Positions 11,851 through 22,902 of a stretch of DNA of 64,000 bases are shown here, one piece after another (the first letter of the stretch is position 1; the number at the start of each line of letters is the position of its first letter). The notes beneath the pieces were generated by a model. The model was given only the letters and a program-made list of their open reading frames with translations, made no database searches and was not told where the DNA came from. The translations under genes were made by a program, and so were the position numbers. The stretch is from Rhizomys pruinosus (Eukaryota; Chordata; Mammalia; Rodentia; Spalacidae), in contig VZQC01013876.1 of NCBI GenBank assembly GCA_009823505.1, positions 700,509-764,508 of the forward strand, in the 5' to 3' direction.

Positions 11851-14779
11851 GAAGAGAGTGATAACAGGAACTATGGTAATGCCCAATGTCCAAAAAATTA
11901 AAAAAATTTTTTTTCAAAGAAACTTATGTCACCGTACCTACATTTTTAGCCTTTTAAGGCATTTGTTTTATGGGATAAAAAAATACGAAAACGGGATTAA
12001 GTGATCTTTCAATCCATTTGTCCTCAACAAAACTGAAAATTCCTTTAGGGGAAGAGAAGAACCTGCTAGCCCCCATCCTGTCTTTCTACCTTCTTTGTGT
12101 GATAGGGACTGTTCTTTCAATGACCAAGGATTCCAGAGAATTTAAAGAAGACAGCTAAAAGAATTTCTCAAATAATTCTCCAAATCAACCTTCTTTTATC
12201 TTCTTCTCCTCCAATACACAAACCATTTCTTTTTAAGTAATGCAAAGTAACTAGAAAAATAGATTCAGATTCCACCTTGGCAGTCTGAGCTTTCTGTCAC
12301 CTGCAAAGCATCACCAAGTGAATGAAGTGAGAAAAGTCAATGAAGTGAGTACCAGCACAGAAAGGCACAGAATGAAGGGGGTGGCCGAGGCTCAAAGCCA
12401 CGAAAATGAATCTTTTATCAGTTAAGGCAAATACTCTTGGCAACATAAATAGACATCAAATCTGGAGATGAGAACCAAATATTCCCTTCGCTCCATGTGG
12501 GAATTTTCTTCCTGGGCTGAAGCCCTACAGGGACGCATTAAACCTCCTTCCTCAAAGCATACAGGAAAGTGATAAGCACCCAGATCTATATTCTGTCTTG
12601 AAGGACTGGGTGATTTGAGGGGATGGAGACTTGATTGGTTCAGATTTTACAGTTGCATTTTTTTTAGTCTGTGACTGTCTTTAAAAAAAAAAAAAAACAG
12701 TAGAAAATTCTCAATAAGTTCCTGACAGGTAGCTCACATCCACCTGGAACATACAGATAATATGGAAACATGCTGTACACTTTACACGTCAGAAACACAC
12801 TCCCCACACATACACCACGCCATCAAAAGAGGATAGATGTTCTGAAACCTTTTCACAAGTTACTAGGTACATCTTTCTTCAGCCTTCCTGAAAAAAAAAT
12901 GATGTTCAACATAAACCACAAGTCTGTATGTGCATTAACACTGACACTGACTACATAAATAATCCTAGAAACCGTCTTCGAATTAAAAAAAAATGCTATT
13001 GATTTTGGCCCCACAGATTCCAAAGCCTGGTGTCAGATATGCCTTTTTGAGTAGTCTTCAAGCAACCCACCCCTTTTATCTGTACAAACCACAAATAATC
13101 TTTTTTTTCTTTTGTTTGACACCATGATGCAAATTAAAATATTAAATCACTGGTTATGACAAAAGACCCTAGCAACACACGTACTTGTCAATAATCAGAA
13201 ATTAAAGCATTACTCTACTGAGCACAGAGTTGACCTAATTTCCTACCATAGAATTTAAATTTTCTCTCACCTTCTTTAGTTTCAAGTAGTGCACAAGGTT
13301 ATTATAACCACCTCAGTCAGAGCTGTTCCTGCTGTCACTGCTAGCATAATCAGACTTATTGGAATTGCTTTTGTAGTTTCTTTAAAACAAACATTAGACA
13401 CTTATAAAAGTAACAAATATCTACTGCTTTCACTGAGGAAATGGCAGTTGCCTAATTAAAGTAACATTTCTTTTGTAACCAGTTACTTGGTAGTGAAAAT
13501 ATACTGAACAGTTGCCATATGTGTGTGTATAAATACATTATATATTATATATAAATCTTTCCACTATTTCCCAGGGATAAAGCTAATCATTATGCAGTGA
13601 TAGAAAAAGGTAGTGTCCTCTTGTGATTTGCAGAGGATTAGGGTTTGGCTTCATATATAATCTGAAGCCCATTGATACACACACACAAATGATTTCCCTT
13701 TAATGTGGGGATCAGACTCTTTCTAGAGGAAGGTTGGCATTTGCATGCTGAATTGTTGAACTTGGCTTGCACTGCTGGAATACTGGCAGGGTGGGGATGG
13801 GAAAATATATTTAAAAGTTTGTGCTACTGTGGGGAAGGGACTTGGGTGGCTGTGCGTCAGAAATCTGTTTGGCTCAACTCAGGGCAAACACGGTTGCTTT
13901 GGTGGCTGCTCCAGCTGTTACTGGGCCTCTATTTGTTTTTCAAGGTTTACCTCCCCCACCCACCCTCACCTTTGGCCAAGGCAATTTCACTTCAGGGTCG
14001 TGTCCATTTCAGGATCAAACAATGACGACTGAAACCGATTCCACAGTGATCAAGGGTTAAGAGACCTCTCATATAGCAGTGTTGTTTCATTTGCACCTCT
14101 TGCAAGTGTTTCCATGCCAGAAGGTTTGGAACAAGGAAATAATAATTTAAAAAATATCTAGGCAAAAAAGGGGGGAGGGGGACAAGATGACAAGAAGATG
14201 CAGGAATATGAAGCAGAGAAACCAAGAAGCGGGGATTGGTGGAGTAAGAATGTAGATTTTACTTAAAGACATTGGTTTGCCCCTTAAACCAAAGGATGGG
14301 TTTTCGCCCCTGGTGTTAAAGGATTTTATAATTAATACTATGCCTCCCTCAGGCAACTAAACCCCTTCAATTTAAGCTTCAAACTTAACTTCACATTTAA
14401 CTGAGATAAGCAGTGTCTTGCCCTTTTCATTGCTGTAGTCAGGTTAGGAATGACAAACTTTGCTTAAAGAAGAGCAGACACCTGGAGAAGCATAAGAGGA
14501 CGCACTGAAATCACTCCACACTGAGCCTCAGAAGGCAAAAAGAAGCCCAAACAAATAAACCAAAAAAAAAAAAAAAAATCAATACGAAACCCCAAACCCT
14601 TGAGCTTTTCTCTCAGCTAAATCTTTGACTTTCTAGGCTTTTTTTCTTTCTTTCTTTCCATATTACTCCAGGTCCTGAAGCATGGAATGAGCACCGGAGA
14701 AAACACAGCGAGAGAAATGTCAGTTGGAATCCTCGGAAGAAATCAGGCAGAAAGTTGACCTTTTGGCACTTGGCAGTGC

Positions 14780-15435
14780 AATGCAAGGTAGTGAGCCGCG
14801 TGTGCCCCTTCCTCCTGCCCGGTCCATCGACGATTTCGGGAACAGCCTATCTGGATCACGTCCACATCGGTAGCCCCGGAAAGGAGCAAAAAGCTGCCCG
14901 GGCCCGATCCCCACCGGAGGAACGGGTTGTCCCCCTCTGAGCAAAGCGAGAAATCAGCTTTGGCTCTGCGAGCCTGTCCCAGCTGCTGAGACTGAGCTGG
15001 CCCGCGAGCACAGGCGCCGGGGTGGAAGCCCGGGGGCGCACCTGCAGCTGCACTGCCTGGACCACGGGAAAGCTGCCCCGACGCCCGGCTCCGGCCGCCG
15101 CCGCGGGTCCAAGTTTTGCCTTCTCCGGTTCCTGCCGGTGCCACAAGTGTACGAATTACGGAGATAGGAGGGGGTCGGGGCTGCGATCCACTTACCCTTT
15201 GAGCTGTTCCCTCATGGCTGCAAGGGCTCCGCGGTCGGAGGCGGGCGCTAACACGGAGGACTGAGCTTGCTGGAGCCGCGGGGCTCCCCAAAAGTCGAGC
15301 GCCGCCGCCCAGGCTCGCAGCCGAAAGCACTGCGGAGGAGCCGGCGCTCGCAGGCGGGCAGGCGGGCTGGCGGGGAGGGGGCGCTGCGGGCAGACGGGGA
15401 GGGGCCAGGCTGGGCTCCGCCCCCACCTAGGGACC
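14780..15435 (-). promoter_or_regulatory. Dmd: CpG-rich internal Dp71 promoter and 5' untranslated region of Dmd
   Basis: This is the only strongly GC- and CpG-rich stretch in an otherwise AT-rich window. It surrounds the Dp71 start codon at 15215. About 140-210 bp upstream of the ATG (15350-15425) lie repeated GGCGGG/GGGGAGGGG blocks and a GC box (CCGCCCCC on the plus strand at about 15418-15425), consistent with Sp1-family binding. No TATA box is visible. Published Dp71 promoters are described as GC-rich, TATA-less and housekeeping-like, so this fits. The island extends about 430 bp downstream into intron 1. Boundaries are estimated by eye. Confidence 0.85.
15196..15215 (-). CDS. Dmd: Dp71/Dp40 dystrophin first coding exon (MREQLKG)
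   Basis: On the minus strand an ATG at 15215 opens seven codons, M-R-E-Q-L-K-G, the last split after GG, followed immediately by the donor GTAAGT at 15195-15190. MREQLKG is the known private N-terminus of Dp71, the most widely expressed short dystrophin, made from an internal promoter in intron 62. Splicing across 5.35 kb to exon 63 restores the Gly codon and the dystrophin frame. Dp71 carries the cysteine-rich and C-terminal regions that bind beta-dystroglycan, syntrophins and dystrobrevin. In retinal Mueller glia and brain astrocytes it helps anchor Kir4.1 and AQP4. Start context is GCAGCC before ATG. The same frame is open upstream to another ATG at 15584, but the conserved seven-residue start and known Dp71 proteins favour 15215. 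The transcription start, and so the 5' end of the exon, cannot be fixed from sequence alone. Confidence 0.95.
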
Positions 15436-16427
15436 AGGGAACCTGGACTCTGGAAGACCCAGGCGCCAGAGCTTTCAAACCAGAAAAGAAAGAAGAAAAA
15501 AAAAAAAAGACAGAAAGACCGACGTGTTGGAGGGGCTGAACATAAATCCAGAAACCTGGAAGCCACACACCGTCTTCTTAGCACCCACTTAAAATCCCTC
15601 TGGCAAGACTACTTGTTGCCTAAATAAATGACCTAGGTGCAAATGACCTCATTGCAGATAATTAGTGTGTGGGCTTGGAATTTTCCTTTTAGAAAATGAA
15701 AGAAAAAAGTAATCATATGCTGAATTCTCCACCTCCCCTCCGCTACCCCCTCAATTGACTATCAAAGGACTGGGGGCAGTAAGACTTATCCTGGGTTTGA
15801 CTTATTCCGTGTTTAACTGGATTCTTAAGAAGCATGTATATTTGTGATATTGCCGTGATTCTCAAAATGTAGTCCTGAGATTAACAGTCCCATTATCACG
15901 GGGGAACATCTTAGAAATGAAAATCCCACTGGGCCCCAGCCCAGATCTACTAAATCAAACACTCTGAGCACACTAAAGTTTGAGAGGCACTCTCAAAACA
16001 TGATAGCACTACCAATGCCACCGAACGGTTTGGTATGGAAGTATTCTTTTAGGAAAATCTGAAAGGATCTTTTTTTCCAGTACAGCAGTGGATTTGAAAA
16101 GTTACCTGAGCCTGGATGGCTCATTTTAGAGGCTGTAATACGATGGGACAGGGTAACTTTATTTCAAGCTTGGAAATAGTCCCCAAAGAAGAAAGCCTTC
16201 ATTAGCACAAGCATTTTTCACAATCTCCTCTTTATATCTTAGAACCCAAGAAGTAGTGCTTGCATTGTCTCTGTTCATTTCTTGGTCTTCTTTCAAAACC
16301 ATTTGCTTTTCATTCTTCTGGTTGATTTATCCACTTCAGTCTAGAATTTAAATGCACCGCCCCCCTTTTCATTTTAAATATCCTCCTTTTTTTTTTACCA
16401 TCAACAATTCTTTTTTTTTTATTTATT

Positions 16428-16578
16428 TTTGGTCTATTTCGAGACAAAGGTCTCCTTGTAGACCCCAGCTTCCTGGAACTACACATCTGAGAACCAGGCT
16501 GGCCTGATGACTCACAAAGATCCAACCTGCCTCTGCCTCCTTGAGTGCTAGGATAAAGCACATGCGCCACCACAACCC
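16428..16578 (-). repeat. Degraded B1 SINE
   Basis: TTTTTGGTCTATTTCGAGAC, ACCAGGCTGGCCTGATGAC and GCGCCACCACAACCC, with several indels compared with other copies. Confidence 0.85.
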
Positions 16579-16649
16579 GAAAGCTTACTAGAGTTAGAGA
16601 GCTACAGTCTTCATTGCCTTAGAAGAAGCCAAGCCAAAAAAAAACGTTC

Positions 16650-16885
16650 CTGGCTGGAGAATAAGCCTAGTGGTTAAGAGCACCGACTGCTCTTGCAGCA
16701 GGAACCCGGGTTCATCCCCAGTACCCACATGGACGCTTAGAACCGCTGTTAACTCCAATTCCAAGAAACTCAGTTCCAGAGGGAATCCGAGACCCTCTCT
16801 CAGACCTCCTCAACAATTGCCACCAGGTGCACAAACTCTAGCATGTGTACATTTCATACACATACAAAGAAATAAAAAATTAAAA
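16650..16885 (+). repeat. B2 SINE
   Basis: CTGGCTGGAGAATAAGCC, CACCGACTGCTCTTGCAG, a partly duplicated AACTCCAATTCC region, and an A-rich tail. Confidence 0.9.
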
Positions 16886-16952
16886 CAAAGAGAAACTCTC
16901 ACTAAAGATTAGGTGCGCCAGGTGCACTCACTGTTGCTGTTTGAAAGCAAGC

Positions 16953-17037
16953 ATGTCCTCTCACACTCTGCTTTGTACTGTCCTGTCACACTCTGCTTTG
17001 TGTTGTCTCTCACACTCTGCTTTGTGTTGTCCTTTAG
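16953..17037. repeat. Three-copy minisatellite, unit about 25-27 bp
   Basis: TCACACTCTGCTTTGT occurs three times, each preceded by a TGTC-type spacer, followed by a partial fourth TGTCCTTTAG. It does not belong to a SINE. Confidence 0.85.
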
Positions 17038-17205
17038 CAATTTGGAGCCAGGGACTTGAAGAGGCAGATGCTATTACAGTCTGAGGGGGGCACACTAGGA
17101 TTTGTTTTGGGTGAGGTTGCCCCTGGATCTAAAGTAGCCTTTGATTCGAAAGTAACAGCCTTTGCTGTAAAGCAGTGAGAGAGTGAGAGTGATCTTTTTC
17201 TCAGT

Positions 17206-17374
17206 GCTGGGGCGGGAGAGGGGGGGGATGGCGCATGCCTTTAATCCCAGCATTCGGGAGGCAGAGGCAGGTGGATCTCTGCTGAGTTCAAGGCCAGCTT
17301 GTCTACGTAGTGAGTTCTAGGACGCTGGGGCTAAAGAGAGACCCTGACTCAAAAAAAAAAAAAAAAAAAAAAAG
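17206..17374 (+). repeat. B1 SINE
   Basis: GGGGGGATGGCGCATGCC to GAGACCCTGACTCAAAA, with a long poly-A tail. Confidence 0.9.
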
Positions 17375-19112
17375 ACCGAAGGGGGTGGGATATTATTTAC
17401 TTTAAGGAAAAGATACAAACCTCACAGCATGGACACCCATAAATATTAGAAATTAATCAACTAAAGATTTGCAACATTGTGTTGTTTGATAGTTTTACGT
17501 GTAAGTAAACTGCTCAAGATTCAGGAGTTCTGTTGTTTCTCTAAAATATAAATGCAAAAGTCTATTTTCTCAGTGTCCAATTAGAGAACTACTAAGAATG
17601 ATTTGTCAGAGGGAATAAAGAATGGAAAATAAGAAATCACTATTCAGATTTCTTTAAAAATTGACAGATGGCAATCCTCAAAAATACAGCATTAAGTTCT
17701 TTTTTAGACTGGAGTTATAGGCACTTGAAGACATGTTCCCAAATCTTGATGTCACTTTGGAAAATAAATACTGAAAGTATTATTAAAGAATAACATGGGC
17801 CTGACTGACTGTTTTCTTGTCAATTTCAGCCAGATTATGAGTTTTTCTCATTAAGGAAAGATATTAAGAAAAGAATAGGATGGACATATCTTCATTTCAT
17901 GTATAAATTATACAGTAATACCATATGTATTGCTTATTTATAGTAGCTGTTTTATATTCATTCTAATTTGGAGTGGTATTTGGGATTGAACCTATGGTAG
18001 CTATGTCTCCAGCCTCCCTTATTATCACCATTATTATTGTCGTTGTTGTTGTTGTTGCTGTTGTTTTGATGTGAAATGCAGACCAGAAAAGAATATGAAG
18101 TTCTGCCATGGGAAAAAAATTAAGCTGAAATTCTGAGTGCAGAACCTACCATGAGATCTTTGTTCTAGTATGACAACTAGTACATGATGGTGTAAGGACA
18201 GGAATTAAAGAGCCTGACTCTAAGGTTCATGTTCTTATCGACTCTGCTGCATCGCCACACGCACAGAAGACCTCTCTTATCATGAGAAATGTCTATTTTC
18301 TGTAGTGTGTTCACAAGCAATCTCACTGATGACTAAGAACAAAACAAATTGGTAGAAATGGCAATAAAAATGGATCATGATAGGAAGAAGTCAAAGAAGG
18401 TGATTCAGTCAATTTTCCTATAGCTAAAATTTCAAAATTTGAATCATTTAAATCATGTAGGCACTTTTCAGAAACTAGAACTTCTGTGACCTAACAGACC
18501 AGGCTGGATATTCCCCCATTTTCCTCTCCATCTAGACTCTGTATGCTCTGCTCTGCTCTGTGCCCCTAGGAGGGTGGACCTCTGTGGAATCAGGCTCTCT
18601 TGCCCTTTCATTTCCTTTCACTTTTAACCAATGGGAGTCCATGATAAAAGGCCTACAAAAGAAGATGAAAAGGAAGAAAGTAATAGCTGGGTATTTATTC
18701 CTCAGGCTCCCTCCTGTTGCTGCTGGCCTGGCAGTGACTAAGTTCTTTGACCTGTAGCCACCATTCTTGTTGGGCGATCCTTTCCTACAGTCCCAATATT
18801 CTGCAGGTGCCCCAAGCCATTCCTTCTTTTTGTGCACTTGCGCAAGTGTTTACCATTCCTTGTTTTGTTCTTACTTTGCTCAAACCTTTCAAATAGCTTT
18901 TTCATTATGTTCTCTTCAAGTAGCCCTCTTTAATGTACCATGTTCTCCCTTGAATTCTGACCAAACAGACCCATCCAGTCAAAGCCGCCCTTGAAAGCAA
19001 TCAGTTCGATGTTGAGTGGGAACACCTGATAGATGACAGATTAAGGTTCACACCTTGCAGTGAAATACAAGCTAAACTCAGTCATTGGACAAATATTTAT
19101 GAAAGGTTCTTC

Positions 19113-19274
19113 CTTCTTTTTTTTTTTTTTTGGTCTTTTTGAGACAGGATCTCCCTGTAGCCCCAGCTGGCTTGGAACTCACTACGTAGACCAGCCTGGC
19201 CTTGAATTCACAGAGATCTGCCTGCCTCTGCCTCCCGAGGGCAGGGATTAAAGACATGTGCCACCACGCCTGGC
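19113..19274 (-). repeat. B1 SINE with target-site duplication
   Basis: Reverse-strand B1 from poly-T/GGTCTTTTTGAGACAGG to CACCACGCCTGGC. TATGAAAGGTTCTT flanks both sides. Confidence 0.96.
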
Positions 19275-19552
19275 TATGAAAGGTTCTTATTAGGCCTATT
19301 GGGGTAAAGCCAAAGTGAAATCAAAATGATGATAATAGTGGGTGTGAAAGCAAACAACCCTAGTCTTTTCAAGAGTTTTGGTGGTCTAACTGGCCTTCAG
19401 GAAGGGAATGTTAAGGCAGGTTAGATTAGAAAGGAAAGTAAGAAAGATTTAGTGTGAAAATTCAGTGTCTGACCTGTACCCTGAAATGTATGGGAAAATT
19501 TTTTAAAGAAGAAGGAATGTAGGCATGAGTGTGGTTCTGTCAGATTTGTCTT

Positions 19553-21153
19553 TAGAAAAGTCACTAGAGTACTAGTGTAAGGACTAGATCAGAAGACAGC
19601 TGGAAGTACGCTACCGGGTACAAGGTGACTGCAATATAAGGAGGATCTGAACTCTGGCAGTGGAAGAAGGGGTAAGAAATGCTAAAGTGGTAATTACAGG
19701 AATGCTGGCTGACTGGATGGAGAAATGGAGAAAGAAGGCATGGTGCAGAAGGCAGGCGTAAAGCTTAGCTACCCACGAGAAGCGCATGAAGAGTGTGAAA
19801 TTGTCCCAATATTCCATGCTCCCAATACTCTGACATTCTGATTTTATCGATCTTGGGCATTTCAAGGTTGTTCAGGAGATTCTAACATGCAACCAAGGCT
19901 GAGGCCACTGTCTCCAAGTGACTCCCTAAACTGAATGAGTACCATTCATCAAGCTAGAAATGCCAGGGCAGGATGGAAGAGGGTAAGAGGAGGGATGTTG
20001 ACTTGAGTCTTGACTGTGACGAGGTAAATATGGTAGTGTGACCAAAAATGTGAAGCGGTCTAGAAGGCAGTTGGTCATTGAAATGTGAAAGACAGAGAGA
20101 AAATATCTAGATTAGAGGCACAGATTGGAAATGGCAGGCAGTATTGTAGGGGTGCTGGGTTGGTTTGGACAAAACTATCTGGTAGAGGGTGTGAAGGGCT
20201 AAGTGCAAACGCCAGGCTGTTCTAAATCTCTAGAAGCCAATCTTTTTTTCTTTCTTAGTTTCTTTCTAGGCTACTTGTGGTTTTCCACCTTAATCCAATG
20301 TTAGCAATGTAAAAATGTTGGACAGAATAAGAAAAGGAAATGACAAAGAATAGATTTACTAGACGTTTGCTAAGGGATGGTCCTGAGGGACATCACTACT
20401 CTCTAGGGTCCAGCTTCCCTCTAACTCCAAGAGTCTCCTTGTGAATCCGTGTCTATGCCCTAGGCAATGAATGCTAAGAATAGCCTGCACCATTTTTATA
20501 AAAGAATAAAACCTATGGAGGGTGGTAGTGTTTAAGAGCATTGGCTGCTCTTGCAAACGATCCCAGTGGTTCACTTCCCAGCACCCACATGGCAGCTCAC
20601 AACCCTCCATAATTCCAGGTCCAGGGAATCCAATGTCCCATTCTGGTCTCAGGGCACTGCATGTACATGCTACACATACATACATGCAGGCAAAATATTC
20701 ATATGCATGAAGTAAACTAATCCCTTTGAAAAAATCCATTCGGAGGGGAGACGCCATAACGCGCCAGGCCAGTAGGATCGAAAGGTTATTCCTGGACAAA
20801 CTGTCAGCCCATGAAAGGAAACAGCCAGAATTGACCAGAGTCCAAGTCAACAGCTCCAGAGAGAGTGGACTGTTTTACCTCTCATCCACCTGTGCCCCTT
20901 TTCTAAGCCTAGGGAACAACCTGCGGAAGAGGGGGCGTGGTAGAATGTAAGGGCTGCGATTGGGGTGAATGGTGAAACTACAGCAATGTAGTCTGGACAC
21001 TCATTTGATCAACTTGATTGAACAAACAACCTGTCACCCCCCACTGGATGGTGGGGCTGTAGGTGTTTGGGCACAACAGCCTGCAGATAGGTTTTGCATG
21101 AAGGATGCTTGTACTCATGGATTATCACTTATAGCTAAAAATGAAAAAAAAAA
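19553..21153 (+). repeat. Inverted duplication 1, left arm (clean copy)
   Basis: This segment reappears as its reverse complement at 21296-22879. It holds unique intron, a B2 at 20516-20716, a 16-bp L1 target site and the first about 410 bp of a truncated L1. It is the better-quality copy and ends at a single N at 21154. Confidence 0.93.
20516..20716 (+). repeat. B2 SINE
   Basis: GCATTGGCTGCTCTTGCAAA, CAGCACCCACATGGCAGC and TACATACATGCAGGCAAAAT. A noisier reverse copy lies at about 21730-21920. Confidence 0.85.
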
Positions 21154-22902
21154 NAATTAATTTTTATTGAAGCTTTGTTGCATTTCATACATTTTTTCCA
21201 ATTCAGTCAGGCTTATTTCCCTTTCCTTCTCCCCCCACCCCCCACCCCATCCCAGATCTGCATTCTGCCCTAACTGTCCTGCATCTTTCTCTCAGTTTTT
21301 TTTTCATTTTTAGCTATAAGTGATAATCCATATTACAAGCATCCTCATGCAAAAACCTATCTGCAGGACTGTTGTGCCAAACACCTACAGCCCCACCATC
21401 CAGTGGGGGGTGACAGGTTGTTTGTTCATCAAGTTGATCAAATGAGTGTCCAGACTACATTGCTGGAGTTTCACCATTCACCCCAATCGCAGCCCTTACA
21501 TTCTACCCCGCCCCTCTTCGCAGGTTGTTCCCTGGCTTGAAAAGGGGAAGGTGGATGAGAGGTAAAACAGTCCACTCTCTCTGGAGTGTTGCTTGGACTC
21601 TGGTCAATTCTGGCTGTTTCCTTTCATGGGCTGACAGTTTGTCCAGGAATAACCTTTCGATCCTTACTGGCCTGGCGCGTTATGGCGTTCCCCTGCGAAT
21701 GGATTTTTTCAAAGGGATTAGTTTACTTCATGCATATGATATTTTGCCTGCATGTATGTATGTGTAGGCATGACATGCCGTGCCCTGAGGACCAGAATGG
21801 GACATTGGATTCCCTGGACCCGGATATGGAGGGCTGTGAGGCTGCCCATGTGGGTGCTGGGAGTGAACCACTGGGATCGTTTGCAAGAGCAGCCAATGCT
21901 CTTAAAACTGACCACCCTCCATAGGTTTTATTCTTTTATAAAATGGTGCAGGCTATTCTTAGCATTCATTGCCTAGGGCATAGACACGGATTCACAAGGA
22001 GACTCTTGGAGTTAGAGGGAAGCTGGACCCTAGAGAGTAGTGATGTCCCTCAGGACCATCCCTTAGCAAACGTCTAGAATCTATTTTTGTCATTTCTTTT
22101 CTTTATTCTGTCCAACATTTTTACATTGCTAAACATTGGATTAAGGTGGAAACCACCCAAGTAGCCTAGAAAGAAACTAGAAAGAAAAAAAGATTGGCTT
22201 CTAGAGATTTAGAACAGCCTGGCGTTTGCACTTAGCCCTTCACACCCTCTACCAGATAGTTTTGTCCCAACCAACCCAGCACCCCTACAATACTGCCTGC
22301 CATTTCCAATCTGTGCCTCTAATCTAGATATTTTCTCTCTGTCTTTCACATTTCAATGACCAACTGCCTTCTAGACCGCTTCACATTTTTGGTCACACTA
22401 CCATATTTACCTCGTCACAGTCAAGACTCAAGTCAACATCCCTCCTCTTACCCTCTTCCATCCTGCCCTGGCATTTCTAGCTTGATGAATGGTACTCATT
22501 CAGTTTAGGGAGTCACTTGGAGACAGTGGCCTCAGCCTTGGTTGCATGTTAGAATCTCCTGAACAACCTTGAAATGCCCAAGATCGATAAAATCAGAATG
22601 TCAGAGTATTGGGAGCATGGAATATTGGGACAATTTCACACTCTTCATGCGCTTCTCGTGGGTAGCTAAGCTTTACGCTGCCTTCTGCCACCATGCCTTT
22701 CTCTCCATTTTCCATCCAGTCAGCCAGCATTCCTGTAATTACCACTTTAGCATTTCTTACCCCTTCTTCCACTGCCAGAGTTCAGATCCTCCTTATATTG
22801 CAGTCACCTTGTACCCGGTAGCGTACTTCCAGCTGTCTTCTGATCTAGTCCTTACACTAGTACTCTAGTGACTTTTCTAAAAAAAAAAAAAAAAAAAAAA
22901 AA
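20744..22902 (+). mobile_element. 5'-truncated L1 3' end with 16-bp target-site duplication (interrupted by patch)
   Basis: GAAAAAATCCATTCGG occurs at 20728-20743 and again at 22903-22918, the second copy directly after poly-A. This is the signature of one target-primed L1 insertion. True L1 sequence is 20744-21153 plus the reverse complement of 21155-21295, then the poly-A at about 22880-22902, roughly 0.55 kb. The rest of the interval is the reversed duplicate of the flank. I infer L1 identity from the 3' terminal block shared with the L1 ends near 32.2 and 48.5 kb. Confidence 0.8.
21155..22879 (-). other. Apparent gap-fill patch inserted in reverse orientation (palindrome 1)
   Basis: 21155-21295 is the reverse complement of an L1 3' end (GCTTCAATAAAAATTAA when read on the minus strand). 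21296-22879 is a noisier reverse copy of 19553-21153, with small indels in the shared B2. The block starts right after an isolated N and ends where poly-A begins. Flipped, it would extend the left flank through the L1 into that poly-A, as a correct fill should. Confidence 0.85.

Noticed and set aside
14743..15426. 227-codon open frame on the minus strand across the CpG island
   Set aside because: GC-rich sequence lacks stops by chance. It is not in the Dp71 frame, runs through the Dp71 splice donor, and shows Pro/Ala/Arg-rich composition with no domain.
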